DNA of 64,000 nucleotides from Advenella sp. S44 (GCF_002810445.1 NZ_NEXS01000005.1:1-64000); one strand, 5' to 3'; positions 53,232 to 64,000 are shown, counted from the first letter of the stretch. Numbers and translations are program-made. The notes: generated from the sequence alone by a model not told the origin.

Positions 53232-54833
53232 CTACTGCTCGATACCACGCGAATTGAGGTAATCGTCGTAACCGCCGTGATAATCATGCAAGGTGCCGTC
53301 AGGCATGATTTCAATGATGCGCGTTGCCAGTCCCGACACGAATTCCCGGTCGTGTGATACGAATATGAGCGTGCCGGCATATTTTTCCAACGCAAATTGC
53401 AACGACTCGATCGACTCCATATCCAGGTGGTTTGTCGGCTCATCCATCAGCAATACATTATGCCGACCCAGCATCAGCCGGCCAAATGTCATGCGATTTT
53501 TTTCGCCGCCTGAAAGCACTGGCACATCTTTGACAATATCATCTGCCGAGAACAGCAGGCGGCCCAACACCGAGCGGATAGCCTGATCCTCGTCTCCCGG
53601 TTTACGATGCTCGCCCATCCAGTCAAACACGTTGATATGTTGTTTGAAGTCTTCGGACACGTCTTGCGGCATATAGCCGATGTCGGCATTTTCCGACCAC
53701 TTGACCGACCCGCTATCGGGCGCCAGATCCTGGGCAAACAGACGCAACAGCGTCGTTTTGCCCACACCGTTGGCCCCGATGATAGCAATTTTCTGTCCGG
53801 CTTCTATCATTGCCGAAAAATTCGTGATAACCGGGTTGTCGTAAGCCTTGCTTACCTTGTCCACCGTCACAGCCAGACGATGCAGCGGCTTGGTCTGTTC
53901 AAAGCGGATATATGGATTCTGGCGCGACGACGGCTTGACTTCAACCGCTTCAGACTTGATACGGTCGATCTGCTTCAGGCGCGAAGTCGCCTGACGCGAT
54001 TTGGATTTGTTCGCGGAAAAGCGACGCACAAAGTCCTGCAGCTCGGCAACCCGCTCCTTGGCCTTCGCATTGTCTGACACCAGACGCTGGCGCGCCTGGG
54101 TAGAAGCAAGCATGTAATCATCATATGTGCCTGGGTAGAGACGAATTTCTCCGTAATCCAGATCAGCCATATGGGTGCACACCTGGTTCAGAAAGTGCCG
54201 GTCGTGGCTGATAATGATCATGGTGCTTTGATAGCCATTGAGTACGCCCTCAAGCCACCGGATCGTGTTGATATCCAGGTTATTGGTTGGCTCGTCCAGC
54301 AGCAGCACATCCGGATTGGAAAAAAGCGCCTGCGCCAGCAGAACACGCAATTTCCATCCCGGTGCGATTTCGCGCATGGGCTGGGTATGCTGCTCTACCG
54401 GGATATCAAGACCAAGCAACAGCTCGCCGGCACGCGCTTCTGCCGTATATCCGTCATATTCGGCAAACTTGGCCTCCAGTTCTGCCGCATGCATGTAATC
54501 GTCGTCGGTCGCTTCCAGGTTTGCATAAATAGCATCGCGTTCATGCATGGCCTGCCACATTTCCTCGTGGCCCATCATCACAACGTCCAGCACCCTCATG
54601 TCTTCAAAAGCGAACTGATCCTGACGCAATTTACCTAGCCTGACCCCCGGATCCAGCGAGACATTGCCCGAAGACGCCTCCAGGTCGCCACCGATGATTT
54701 TCATGAATGTGGATTTTCCCGAACCGTTCGCACCGATCAGGCCGTAGCGATTGCCACCCCCGAATTTGACGCTGACGTTTTCGAAAAGAGGCTTGGGGCC
54801 GAACTGAATGGTTAGATTAGCGGTTGAAATCAC
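53232..54833 (-). CDS. ybiT: ABC-F family ATPase (YbiT type)
   Basis: A soluble protein of about 533 residues with two ABC domains and no membrane segments, expected to act on the ribosome. Cassette 1 has GANGSGKST and [11 protein letters not shown], but its signature is replaced by [15 protein letters not shown], a hallmark of YbiT. Cassette 2 has [19 protein letters not shown] and [11 protein letters not shown]. The linker between them contains [20 protein letters not shown]. The GTG at 54833 matches the family start; an upstream TTG at 54875 gives an extension with no match. Confidence 0.92.
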   Translation of the reverse strand: MISTANLTIQFGPKPLFENVSVKFGGGNRYGLIGANGSGKSTFMKIIGGDLEASSGNVSLDPGVRLGKLRQDQFAFEDMRVLDVVMMGHEEMWQAMHERDAIYANLEATDDDYMHAAELEAKFAEYDGYTAEARAGELLLGLDIPVEQHTQPMREIAPGWKLRVLLAQALFSNPDVLLLDEPTNNLDINTIRWLEGVLNGYQSTMIIISHDRHFLNQVCTHMADLDYGEIRLYPGTYDDYMLASTQARQRLVSDNAKAKERVAELQDFVRRFSANKSKSRQATSRLKQIDRIKSEAVEVKPSSRQNPYIRFEQTKPLHRLAVTVDKVSKAYDNPVITNFSAMIEAGQKIAIIGANGVGKTTLLRLFAQDLAPDSGSVKWSENADIGYMPQDVSEDFKQHINVFDWMGEHRKPGDEDQAIRSVLGRLLFSADDIVKDVPVLSGGEKNRMTFGRLMLGRHNVLLMDEPTNHLDMESIESLQFALEKYAGTLIFVSHDREFVSGLATRIIEIMPDGTLHDYHGGYDDYLNSRGIEQ

Positions 54834-54942
54834 GACTGTATTTAATGCCTTGAATGGAGTTATAAAAAATGCCAAACGCGTTCATAACTGCCGAACGCGT
54901 TGTCCTTGTCTTGCCTGCACCGTGTGAGCGGCTTGCGGATTA

Positions 54943-56546
<1,604 letters not shown>

Positions 56547-56604
56547 TTATCAGGCTACGGTTTGCTGATATTTCTTGTTTTAAGGGTAAACCCGTAGTAA
56601 AATT

Positions 56605-56620
56605 ACTTTGTATGCAAACT
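56605..56620. promoter_or_regulatory. Imperfect palindrome over marR start codon, candidate MarR site
   Basis: ACTTTGTATGCAAACT is a 16-base near-palindrome that contains the ATG at 56612. MarR proteins often bind such TTTGYATRCAAA-like sites. An AGTAA-AA-TTACT inverted repeat (56596-56607) overlaps it. No ribosome site precedes the ATG, so translation may be leaderless or start later. Confidence 0.5.
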
Positions 56621-57091
56621 AAATCGCCAGTCCGCAGCCATTCCTTGCTTGAGCCCTGCCAAAGCCGTAGCCGCTTTGGCTTTCTGCTAGGCAGCGTATA
56701 CAGGCAGTGGCGCCGCCAGATCGATTTGAATTTCAAGGATCTTGGCCTCTCGGATGCTACGCGCATGCCGCTGCTGGTGCTGTACGTGCAAGACAAAGCC
56801 ATGCGACAGAAAGACTTGGCCCAGGCATTGTATCTGGACTCTTCATCCCTGGTGCGCGTGCTGGCGCAATTGCAAAACGCGCACTTGGTGCAATGGGATA
56901 CCGATCCGGCCGACCGTCGTACCAAGTGCATTGCATTGACGTTGGCCGGTCGCAAGGTAGCGGCCCTGATTCTGGAAAAAAGTATGCAAATCGAACAAAC
57001 CATACTGGCCGATCTGTCCGCCGATGAAATACACGTTACCCGCCGAGCCCTGGAAAAAATCTCGGACCGGCTTGAGTCCGGCAATAAGTAA
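56612..57091 (+). CDS. MarR-family transcriptional regulator
   Basis: A 159-residue winged-helix regulator. The DNA-binding domain spans about residues 45-115: MRQKDLAQALYLDSSSLVRVLAQLQNAHLVQW, then the wing DPADRRTKCIALTLAGRKVA. Dimerisation helices flank it. No Shine-Dalgarno lies before the ATG, and a candidate operator covers it. It is 69 bases upstream of an MFS exporter on the same strand, the common arrangement in which a MarR repressor controls an efflux pump in response to an aromatic ligand (inference). Confidence 0.88.
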   Translation: MQTKSPVRSHSLLEPCQSRSRFGFLLGSVYRQWRRQIDLNFKDLGLSDATRMPLLVLYVQDKAMRQKDLAQALYLDSSSLVRVLAQLQNAHLVQWDTDPADRRTKCIALTLAGRKVAALILEKSMQIEQTILADLSADEIHVTRRALEKISDRLESGNK

Positions 57092-57160
57092 ACGAATGAC
57101 GCCTCAATGGCCCTTCCCTTGCATCGGCTTCTCATGCGCCAAAAAACAGACGGTTAAAAA

Positions 57161-58378
57161 ATGAAATTGAAGATATCGCCCTTTGCCTGGGTGAGTTTTG
57201 CCATGATTGTCGGTGTGATGGGCACAGCGCTCATCAGCCCCCTGTACGCGCTCTATAAAGAAGCGTGGCAACTGCAAACCAGTGATATCTCGCTGATTTA
57301 CGTGATGTACATGGGCGGTGCACTGTCCGGCTTGTTGTTTCTGGGGCGCCTGCCTGATCGCGTCGGTTTTCGCCCGATGATGCAGACAGGCCTGGCGTTG
57401 GTGCTGCTCGGGACAGCCATCAGCCTGATCGCCTGGAACATGACCAGCCTGAATATCGGGCGGTTTATCGTGGGCGTTGCCTCTAGCATGGTAACCACCA
57501 GCGCAACCCTGGGGCTGTCTAAATTGTCACGCCACGGCAACGTACAGCGCGTGGCCATGATGACCGGCTTTTTGATGGCGTTTGGCTTTGGCCTGGGGCC
57601 GTTGGTCGGTGGCATTATCGGACAATGGACGCCTGCACCCTTGACGCTGACCTATGTTCCCACGCTGATCCTGGGTAGCCTCGGCTTAATCGTGTTGTGC
57701 TGCCTGACGCTGCCCGATACCATTAAACCCAAGGCGGGACCGCCACTGGCGCTGAACGATATTTTGCCCAAGCTGACCTGGCCCGACTCAAGCGCGTCCG
57801 GGGCATTTGTGCTCACCTGCTGCCTGCCCTTTCTTGCCTTCGGTGTTTTTGGCCTCTATGCGTCCATGGCGCCGCTGTTCCTGGGCAAACTGGTGCCGTG
57901 GGACGGCCCGGTCGTCAGCGGCACCTCCATTGCCTTGATCCTGTTTTCTTCGGCCGCCGTCCAGGTCATTGCCGCAAGAATGCGTACTGACTGGTGCGGC
58001 GCGATAGGAACACTGGCCCTGGCGCTTAGCAACGCGCTTCTGATCCTGAATTTGTGGACCAGTTCAGCCACCTTGTTTGCACTTGGCGTGTTGCTCACTG
58101 CAAGCGGGCACGGCATGACCATGCTTGCCGGCATGAGCATGATCACACGCCTGGCAGGGCCCGGTAATCGATCCGGACTGCTGGCCACTTACCTGGTCGC
58201 CGGTTACGTCGGCAGCATGATCCCCATGATGGGAATAGGCTGGATTGCCGACCACTGGGGTATAGAGGCGGCAATATATTCATTCTGCAACATGGTGATC
58301 GTAATCGGCGTGCCGGTGGCAGTCTTGTTCCAGCGTCATCCGCGTATTCGGCCTGCGGTGGTCCAGGCACCACATTAA
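57161..58378 (+). CDS. MFS transporter, probable drug/metabolite exporter
   Basis: A 405-residue protein with 12 predicted membrane spans. GRLPDRVGFRPMM corresponds to the loop 2-3 motif A, and the matching half-repeat is GWIADHWGIEA near residue 365. MMTGFLMAFGFGLGPLVGGIIGQW resembles motif C of exporters. Linked to a MarR gene upstream. Substrate unknown. Confidence 0.87.
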   Translation: MKLKISPFAWVSFAMIVGVMGTALISPLYALYKEAWQLQTSDISLIYVMYMGGALSGLLFLGRLPDRVGFRPMMQTGLALVLLGTAISLIAWNMTSLNIGRFIVGVASSMVTTSATLGLSKLSRHGNVQRVAMMTGFLMAFGFGLGPLVGGIIGQWTPAPLTLTYVPTLILGSLGLIVLCCLTLPDTIKPKAGPPLALNDILPKLTWPDSSASGAFVLTCCLPFLAFGVFGLYASMAPLFLGKLVPWDGPVVSGTSIALILFSSAAVQVIAARMRTDWCGAIGTLALALSNALLILNLWTSSATLFALGVLLTASGHGMTMLAGMSMITRLAGPGNRSGLLATYLVAGYVGSMIPMMGIGWIADHWGIEAAIYSFCNMVIVIGVPVAVLFQRHPRIRPAVVQAPH

Positions 58379-58691
58379 AAGTAAGGGCAGAATACGCTGG
58401 CCTACTTCTTCATATCTGACTGACGCGTGAGTACGTATGCCATTGCAACAATATTGACGCGAAGGCCAAGACCGGCCGGCACAATCATCAATGGTTACCG
58501 ACATCCTGCGAGCATTTCTGATCCGCAGACGGAATTGGCGCCATTGTGAGACGGCATCCTCCACGCACCATTAAAAAATACCTTGATAATATGGGAATTA
58601 TCGTCATGAACTATCCCTATCTGCCTCGGGCCCGGAGTGACAGCCCCGCTGGCCGTCACTATTTATCGAAGTGCCCCAAGACGAGTCATGC
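58379..58691. other. Convergent intergenic region, no gene seen
   Basis: No gene is supported. One weak hairpin (GTGAC-A-GCC ... GGC-C-GTCAC, 58637-58659) lies near the right end and could end transcription of either neighbour; it has no T-run. Confidence 0.4.
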
Positions 58692-59078
58692 TTATTCAGC
58701 GCAGTGCATATGGTAAATCTTGTTGACCACAACCCATTTTCCCTCTGCCTTGATCAGATTGAAGAAGTCGGTAAAGCAGAAGCCCGAGATATCATTGGTG
58801 TCGATGCGGGCATTTGCGATGTTGCCGACGATGTCAATGCTGACTATAACGCCTTGCGCTTCAGGTGAAGGACGGAATGAATTGTCGATGGTATCGTACA
58901 GAATCTGAATGGGGCCACCACTCAATTTGTTCTCGCTATCAAGACCGAAAATGGTAGCTTGTTCGCTGAACGCGGGCTTCATGAGGCTGCTTTTAGCCTG
59001 CTTGCCGCCTTCGTTGTACTGATTCAGGACCTCGACAATTGCTTTGTATTCCTGAACGTAAGTGGGTTTAGACATCAC
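58692..59078 (-). CDS. NTF2-like / lumazine-binding-type protein
   Basis: A 128-residue protein of the SnoaL/NTF2-like fold, closest by eye to the putative lumazine-binding family (PF12893). EYKAIVEVLNQYNEGGKQAKSSLMKPAFSEQATIF starts the cone-shaped fold, and GFCFTDFFNLIKAEGKWVVVNKIYHMH ends it. No signal peptide. A second Met at codon 2 is an alternative start. It lies downstream of nemA on the same strand after 119 bases. Activity is unknown. Confidence 0.8.
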   Translation of the reverse strand: MMSKPTYVQEYKAIVEVLNQYNEGGKQAKSSLMKPAFSEQATIFGLDSENKLSGGPIQILYDTIDNSFRPSPEAQGVIVSIDIVGNIANARIDTNDISGFCFTDFFNLIKAEGKWVVVNKIYHMHCAE

Positions 59079-59197
59079 ACAACTCCTGCAGTAATAAAAA
59101 TGGATAGCCAGGCTTTTGCGCTGGCTTGAATCGAATCCGCACGCTAACGAGTGCGAAACGATGATGGTGCTGGTAAAAGGCGTTCTACTAACCTGAA

Positions 59198-60301
59198 CTA
59201 GCTGACGGCTGTAGGCCAGTCGGTGTAGCCTTTGGCCCCGCCGCCGTAGTAGGCCTCGCGCGGTGCAACGGCCAGCTCAATACCGCTGCGCAAGCGCTCG
59301 ACCAAATCGGGATTGGCGATAAACGGCCGCCCAAAGGCCACTGCGTCGATCTTCCCTTGCGCGCGACGCTCAATCGCCAGCGCAAGGTCGTAGCTGTTGT
59401 TGCCGATATAGGGGCCGTCGAATAAGGCGCGTAGCGCATCCAGGCTCACGCCATCCGGTAGCTCGCGTGTGCCGCCGGTCGCGCCTTCTACGAAGTGCAA
59501 ATAGGCCAGCTTGAATCGGTTCAGTTTCTGGATCAGGTAACCATAGGTGGCCATGACGTCGCTGTCGATTGGTGTGTTGCCGGCGTCTGGCGTCACGGGT
59601 GACAGCCGAATGCCCACCCGGTCGCCGCCCCAAATCTTGACCACGGCTTCAGTCACCTCCAGTGTCAGGCGCGTACGATTTTCGATGGAACCGCCGTACC
59701 GGTCGCTGCGCTGATTGGTTGAATCCCGTATAAACTGATCCAGCAGATAGCTGTTGGCCGAATGGACCTCGACGCCATCAAAACCCGCCCGTTTGGCGTT
59801 TTCGGCTGCATACTCGTACTGCTCAATGATGCCGGCAATTTCCTCAGTCTCCAGAGCACGCGGCACCGACACCGGCACGAAGCCTTCCGTGGTATAGGTC
59901 TGGCCTTCGGCCTTGATCGCTGATGGCGCAACTGGCGCCGCGCCGTCAGGCTGCAACTGGGAGCTGGAGAATCGGCCGACATGCCACAGCTGGCTGATAA
60001 TTTTGCCGCCTGCGGCGTGCACCGCGTCGGTGACGATCTTCCATCCGGCCACCTGCTGCTCGTTCCAGATACCCGGCGTGGCCGCATAGCCGCGTCCTTG
60101 CGCCGAAATGTTGGTGGCCTCGGCAACAATCAGGCCGGCGCCGGCGCGTTGGGCATAATAAGTGGCATGCAACTGACCGGGAATTCCGTCTTCACCGTAG
60201 CGGCTGCGGGTAAGCGGCGCCATGGCAATACGATTGCTAAGCTCAAGAGCACCCATTGTGGTGGGTGCGAATAAATCCGTTCGGATGTCGGTGTTCGCCA
60301 T
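59198..60301 (-). CDS. nemA: Alkene reductase, Old Yellow Enzyme family (NemA-like)
   Basis: A 367-residue FMN enzyme reducing activated alkenes, nitrate esters and related electrophiles. Family marks are LSNRIAMAPLTRSRYGEDGIPG, AEATNISAQGRGY, SQLWHVGRFSS, HSANSYLLDQFIRD (His-Asn substrate pair of the classical branch) and NQRSDRYGGSIENRTRL. The ATG at 60301 with GGAG upstream is preferred to a start four codons earlier. It follows a TetR gene by 54 bases, and its upstream gap holds a copy of the element also found before that gene. Distinct from the YqjM-like OYE at 1295. Confidence 0.92.
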   Translation of the reverse strand: MANTDIRTDLFAPTTMGALELSNRIAMAPLTRSRYGEDGIPGQLHATYYAQRAGAGLIVAEATNISAQGRGYAATPGIWNEQQVAGWKIVTDAVHAAGGKIISQLWHVGRFSSSQLQPDGAAPVAPSAIKAEGQTYTTEGFVPVSVPRALETEEIAGIIEQYEYAAENAKRAGFDGVEVHSANSYLLDQFIRDSTNQRSDRYGGSIENRTRLTLEVTEAVVKIWGGDRVGIRLSPVTPDAGNTPIDSDVMATYGYLIQKLNRFKLAYLHFVEGATGGTRELPDGVSLDALRALFDGPYIGNNSYDLALAIERRAQGKIDAVAFGRPFIANPDLVERLRSGIELAVAPREAYYGGGAKGYTDWPTAVS

Positions 60302-60320
60302 AAATAACTCCAATTTAGTT

Positions 60321-60333
60321 GACCAGTCGTCTA
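60321..60333. promoter_or_regulatory. Candidate TetR operator upstream of nemA
   Basis: GACCAGTCGTCTA, with inverted GAC/GTC half-sites, lies 20 bases upstream of the nemA start codon. The same 13 bases occur upstream of the tetR gene at 60962-60974. Shared sequence in front of both genes and nowhere else noticed supports a common operator. Confidence 0.7.
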
Positions 60334-60355
60334 TTTAATCAATAAAAAAAATCTG

Positions 60356-60937
60356 TCACGACAGAAGACGTTGGGTGTTGATCAGTGCGGTATCAAACGG
60401 GACGTCATTTTTGTTGAGCTTGGCAAGTAGCGAGGCTCCCAACCAAAGCTGATACAGGGATTGGCCCAGCGTGGCGGCCGCAGTGTCGGCCTGGATGGAA
60501 CCCTCACGCTGACCCTGTTCTACGCAAGCGGTAATACGTTCTATGATGGTATCGGTTCCGTTCTTCAGAACGACGCGCATATCTTCAGATAGATCGCACA
60601 CTTCCGGTCCCAGTTTAACAACCAGACACTTGCCGTCGGGCAGGTCCGAACCTTGAGTGCGTGCCCAATACTCAAAGTATCGCGTTAGCCGCTGCGCCGC
60701 CGTCCCGTCCCCATTGAGCATTGAGTCAACCGTGATCAGGTATTCGGAGAAGTATTCCTGTAGCAAGGCTTGTCCAAATTCTTCCTTCGATTTGAAGTAG
60801 TAATAGAATGACCCCTTGGGCACGTTCGCCATCTTTACTACCTCGGCCAGACCCACAGCGGTATAGCCTTTTTCGGTCATTAGCGAGCGGGCAATATTCA
60901 GGATGTGTTGGCGCATTTCTTGTACTGGTTTTTTCAT
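60356..60937 (-). CDS. TetR-family regulator (NemR-like)
   Basis: A 193-residue repressor. The N-terminal helix-turn-helix is RQHILNIARSLMTEKGYTAVGLAEVVKMANVPKGSFYYYFKSKEEFGQALL; the C-terminal ligand domain includes DGKCLVVKLGPEVCD with two cysteines (GKCLV and EVCDL) placed as in redox/electrophile-sensing relatives such as NemR. It precedes nemA and shares its operator sequence. Autoregulation and control of nemA are inferred. Confidence 0.88.
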   Translation of the reverse strand: MKKPVQEMRQHILNIARSLMTEKGYTAVGLAEVVKMANVPKGSFYYYFKSKEEFGQALLQEYFSEYLITVDSMLNGDGTAAQRLTRYFEYWARTQGSDLPDGKCLVVKLGPEVCDLSEDMRVVLKNGTDTIIERITACVEQGQREGSIQADTAAATLGQSLYQLWLGASLLAKLNKNDVPFDTALINTQRLLS

Positions 60938-60961
60938 AACAGCAAGTTTACCGCAAAACCG

Positions 60962-60974
60962 ACCAGTCGTCTAC
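60962..60974. promoter_or_regulatory. Candidate TetR operator upstream of nemR-like gene
   Basis: GACCAGTCGTCTA, identical to the nemA-proximal element, is 24 bases upstream of the regulator start codon, fitting autorepression. Confidence 0.7.
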
Positions 60975-61086
60975 TAATCCAACCCATCCGTCATTCTTTG
61001 CCCAACCCAGGCTCGGGTAAATTGATGCGCGACCCGACCAGCGCGAGTTCCGTGCTGCAAAGCCCATTGAAGAGCAGCAGGCGTAA

Positions 61087-61500
61087 TTGGTCAGTGCAGA
61101 CGGCAACGTCGTGATCGTCGCCAGCGATCATCCTGCGGCCAGGCGTGCAATGACCATGAAGACTTATTTCGCGCTAGCTCATGTCCTGGTATCTCCCGAG
61201 GGCGAGCGCCACGGTCTTGTTGACCGGGCGCTTGCACAACAAGGCAAGAGGCGCGTACTTGCCCTGACACTGCCGCAGATGTTTGCCGCCCCGGCTGTTG
61301 TGGCGCGAACAAATATGACCGCCACTGTCATGAAGCGAGTTGCGCTTGGTTCCTCTGCCGGCAGCACGCTCGCCCTGTTTCCCCCGCCGATGACACTCCC
61401 CGATGTCACTTTTGACCTGATCTGGCATCGACGCAGCGACGCCAGCCCTGCACAACGCTGGTTCAGATCTATCGTTGAGTCAACTGCCGCGAATCTTTGA
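61087..61500 (+). pseudogene. C-terminal remnant of a LysR-family regulator
   Basis: The frame reads VIVASDHPAARRAMTMKTYF, then HVLVSPEGERHGLVDRALAQ, LTLPQMFAAPAVVARTNMTA and FDLIWHRRSDASPAQRWFRS. This is the end of the effector domain of LysR regulators. The DNA-binding half and the first lobe (about 170 residues) are missing; a stop codon lies directly upstream in frame. It is a deletion remnant. Confidence 0.8.
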
Positions 61501-61720
61501 CGCGGGATGCGAGTGTGCTCAGCAGGGTCAATACCGTCAGCCCCTCCTGAGCCAAGCGATGTTCGTTCAGGTTGTAGTCCTGGGTCAGGGACTCATGCAG
61601 CACGCGCGTCGCCCACTGGCGAACGCGCGTGGCACGGCCGGAGTTGACCCGACAGCCAACGGAAATGATGGCATCCAGCTTGCAGTGCTTGATCCGCCGC
61701 GTGACCTGCCGCTTGCCCAA
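61500..61720 (-). pseudogene. Internal fragment of a RhuM-family protein
   Basis: The minus strand encodes RRIKHCKLDAIISVGCRVNS then GRATRVRQWATRVLHESLTQ and DYNLNEHRLAQ. This matches the conserved centre of RhuM/virulence-associated proteins (LDAIISVGYRVNS ... FRQWAT.VL ... YN.N..RL). The family is about 300 or more residues; only about 70 remain. It overlaps the LysR remnant end-to-end on the opposite strand, indicating joined deletion debris. Confidence 0.75.
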
Positions 61721-61775
61721 CTCCCCTCATGGTATCGGAGCATATTGCTATAGCACGCTCCTTATACACCATAAA

Positions 61776-61816
61776 AAATGCCATTGACAATGTAAAAGAC
61801 ATCATCAATGGCATTT
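61776..61816 (-). terminator. Intrinsic terminator of guaA
   Basis: AAATGCCATTGA (61776-61787) and TCAATGGCATTT (61805-61816) pair perfectly over 12 bases; on the minus strand the stem is followed by a T-run. It lies 38 bases after the guaA stop. Confidence 0.85.
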
Positions 61817-61853
61817 ATGTTATCCAACAGAATCAACTCGTTAGAAAACAGCC

Positions 61854-63446
61854 TTATTCCCACTCAATCGTCGCCGGTGGTTTGCTGGACACATCATAAA
61901 CCACGCGATTGATGCCGCGCACTTCGTTGATAATCCGGGAAGATACGCGAGCCAGCAGCGAGTATGGCAGCTGCGCCCAGTCGGCAGTCATGAAATCGGA
62001 TGTTTGCACGGCCCGCAACGCCACCACATAATCATAGGTGCGGCCGTCACCCATAACACCCACCGACTTGACGGGCAGGAACACGGCAAAGGCCTGAGAC
62101 GTCAGGTCGTACCAGGACTTGCCGGATTCCTCATCGGTCGTATTGCGCAGCTCCTCAATAAAGATTGCATCCGCCTTGCGCAGTAAATCGGCGTATTCTT
62201 TCTTGACTTCGCCCAGTATGCGCACGCCCAGGCCAGGACCTGGAAATGGATGGCGGTACACCATATGATGCGGCAGGCCCAGTGCCAGGCCCAGTTCCCG
62301 AACCTCATCCTTGAACAGCTCGCGCAGCGGTTCCAGCAATTGCAGATTCAGTGTCTCGGGCAATCCGCCTACATTATGATGCGACTTGATGGCAACGGCC
62401 TTGCCGGTTTTGGCGCCGGCAGATTCAATAACATCGGGATAGATGGTGCCCTGAGCCAGCCAGCGCGCGCTTTTACGTTTGCCCGCCTCATTCTGGAACA
62501 CTTCCACGAATTCCCCGCCAATAATCTTGCGCTTTTTTTCCGGATCGCTTTCTCCGGCCAGCTTGCTCATGAAGGCGTCTGTGGCATCCACATGAATCAC
62601 ATTGACGCCCAGATGTTCGCCAAAAATCGTCATGACCTGCTCGGCCTCATTCAGCCGGAGCAGTCCATGATCAACAAAAACACAAGTGAGCTGATCGCCG
62701 ATAGCTTTATGAATCAAGGCCGCCGCTACTGAAGAGTCTACGCCGCCTGACAACCCCAGGATCACGTCGTCGGTGCCGACTTGCTCGCGGATGCGCGCGA
62801 CCGCTTCTTCGACGTAGTCAGGCATATTCCAGTCGTTGCTGCAACCACAAATGTCATTGACAAAGCGGTTTAGCATTGCACGGCCCTGCGTTGTATGGGT
62901 GACCTCAGGGTGAAATTGCACACCATAAAAATGACGGGACTCGTCGGCCATGCCGGCTATGGGGCAGGAAGGCGTGGATGCCATCAGAACAAAGCCTTCG
63001 GGCAGGTCGGTGACCTTATCGCCATGACTCATCCAGACCTTGAGCATGCCATGGCCTTCGGGTGTAACAAAATCGGCAATGTCCTTGAGCAGTGCAGTAT
63101 GGCCATGCGCGCGCACCTCTGCGTAGCCAAATTCACGATGATCAGACCAGCTAACTTTGCCACCCAGCTGCGACGCCATGGCCTGCATGCCATAGCAGAT
63201 GCCCAGCACCGGCACGCCCAGCGCGAACACCTGCGGCGGCACTTTGAGCGACGCCTCGTCGTAGGCAGACGAATGACTGCCCGACAAAATGACGCCCTTG
63301 AGCCCCAAGCCTTGCTGTTCTGCAAGAAAAGCCGCATCGACATCGCCGGGGTGAATTTCACAAAAAACCCCGGCTTCGCGCACACGCCGCGCAATAAGTT
63401 GGGTAACCTGTGAACCGTAATCGAGAATCAGAATCCGCTGATGCAT
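61854..63446 (-). CDS. guaA: GMP synthase (glutamine-hydrolysing)
   Basis: A 530-residue enzyme converting XMP to GMP. The N-terminal glutamine amidotransferase has the nucleophile Cys in [10 protein letters not shown] and His/Glu in [11 protein letters not shown]. The ATP pyrophosphatase domain has [15 protein letters not shown], and the C-terminal dimerisation domain ends in the conserved KPPATIEWE. Usually paired with guaB, which would lie upstream; here a divergent alpha/beta hydrolase gene is upstream instead. Confidence 0.97.
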   Translation of the reverse strand: MHQRILILDYGSQVTQLIARRVREAGVFCEIHPGDVDAAFLAEQQGLGLKGVILSGSHSSAYDEASLKVPPQVFALGVPVLGICYGMQAMASQLGGKVSWSDHREFGYAEVRAHGHTALLKDIADFVTPEGHGMLKVWMSHGDKVTDLPEGFVLMASTPSCPIAGMADESRHFYGVQFHPEVTHTTQGRAMLNRFVNDICGCSNDWNMPDYVEEAVARIREQVGTDDVILGLSGGVDSSVAAALIHKAIGDQLTCVFVDHGLLRLNEAEQVMTIFGEHLGVNVIHVDATDAFMSKLAGESDPEKKRKIIGGEFVEVFQNEAGKRKSARWLAQGTIYPDVIESAGAKTGKAVAIKSHHNVGGLPETLNLQLLEPLRELFKDEVRELGLALGLPHHMVYRHPFPGPGLGVRILGEVKKEYADLLRKADAIFIEELRNTTDEESGKSWYDLTSQAFAVFLPVKSVGVMGDGRTYDYVVALRAVQTSDFMTADWAQLPYSLLARVSSRIINEVRGINRVVYDVSSKPPATIEWE

Positions 63447-63683
63447 GTGCTATATCCGCCTGAGGACAAAAGAAAAGAAATTGGAAGACGACATTATAAT
63501 GGCTGCCAGGCTCAAAACCGTGCCAAAACCCGACTGCGGACAAGATGTGACCGCCAACCGGTTCAGCAGACGTCGCCGCCGACCGGATACTCGCTGCCCG
63601 GCGGCACCGGCCCGGGCAGGCATGCCAGGCCGGGATTTCTTTTTATGTGCTATTTTTGTTCTTACACCAAAGGTCCAGTATCA

Positions 63684-64000
63684 ATGAAAAGCAATCAGAA
63701 TCCGTCTTTTGCCGCCCCGGCTTGCGCACCCAAAGTCTTCATGCTGGTCCATGGCGCCTGGCATGGCGCCTGGGTCTGGGACGAAGTCGCAAGACATCTA
63801 CGCGGTCTAGGGCATACCGTGTACACCCCGACGTTGACCGGCCTGGGCGATCGCGCAGCCGAACTCTCTTTATCGATCACCCTGAACACGTTCATTGATG
63901 ATATTGAAACCGCAATATTGCGACCGCTGTCGGCCCCTGCCCTGGCTCCAAACGACGGCAATCAGCCTGGCAACTGGGTGCCTGCAGTCTCGTCCGACGA
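63684..64000 (+). CDS. Alpha/beta hydrolase, N-terminal part (cut by window edge)
   Basis: The ATG at 63684 opens a frame that runs to the end of the window without a stop. KVFMLVHGAWHGAWVWDEVA is the oxyanion-hole HG motif of esterase/hydrolases of the salicylate-esterase-like group (Abhydrolase_6), followed by HTVYTPTLTGLGDRAAELS. The nucleophile Ser elbow and catalytic His lie beyond the edge. AAGG about nine bases upstream may be the ribosome site. Substrate unknown. Confidence 0.85.
   Translation, partial: MKSNQNPSFAAPACAPKVFMLVHGAWHGAWVWDEVARHLRGLGHTVYTPTLTGLGDRAAELSLSITLNTFIDDIETAILRPLSAPALAPNDGNQPGNWVPAVSSD

Overview
The window looks like chromosomal DNA of a betaproteobacterium of the family Alcaligenaceae (an Advenella-, Bordetella- or Achromobacter-like organism). 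Evidence is two Bug/TctC-type periplasmic solute receptors without their membrane partners, the surE-pcm-nlpD block, nadE-glnB, a lone ubiC, a fused-subunit Mrp antiporter, and moderate GC. The genus is an inference; there is no rRNA or tRNA to settle it.

Layout. Positions 1-230 hold the end of an IS3-family insertion sequence. Next come a LysR regulator convergent with an Old Yellow Enzyme/Bug receptor operon, and the 3' remnant of an isochorismatase-like gene (to about 3.8 kb). A complete tripartite RND efflux operon (adaptor, pump, outer-membrane factor) spans 4.15-10.0 kb, followed by ohr, an M23 peptidase and a two-gene envelope operon of unknown function. A second Bug receptor and an SDR dehydrogenase are convergent at 12.5-14.3 kb. 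At 14.4-15.7 kb one reading frame joins an ECF-type sigma factor to an RskA-like membrane anti-sigma factor; this is the most unusual protein in the window. A six-gene Mrp/Pha cation/proton antiporter operon (AB fused, C, D, E, F, G) fills 16.0-22.3 kb.

From 22.5 to 30.0 kb, all on the minus strand, lie a nitroreductase, pdxJ, and a second complete RND operon (MexAB-OprM type) with pdxJ 13 bases behind its outer-membrane-factor gene. An ABC importer (receptor, internal terminator, permease, ATPase) occupies 30.5-33.2 kb, followed by a spermidine-synthase-like methyltransferase-fold protein, a thiolase, exonuclease III, a SecD-head-like lipoprotein, a pseudouridine synthase, ubiC, glnB, nadE, argH and rlmD.

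From 43.8 to 48.5 kb the minus strand carries the surE-pcm-nlpD block, a PolB-type exonuclease and a Spy/CpxP-like protein. In many proteobacteria rpoS follows nlpD; it is absent here, and the space next to rlmD contains a pentanucleotide repeat and an inverted fragment of rlmD. Housekeeping genes follow: plsY, tsaD, a purine permease, a thioredoxin-like protein, yigZ, the ABC-F ATPase ybiT, an LD-carboxypeptidase and tadA. A marR-MFS pair, an NTF2-like protein and a nemR-nemA-type pair with two matching operators come next. Then there is a small graveyard (LysR and RhuM remnants), guaA, and the start of an alpha/beta hydrolase running off the right edge.

Taken together the window is mainly envelope, efflux and electrophile/peroxide defence genes (two RND pumps, MFS pump, Ohr, two OYEs, nitroreductase, nemR-type regulator) set among core metabolism and RNA-modification genes. 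Apart from the insertion sequence there is no phage, plasmid or CRISPR signal.
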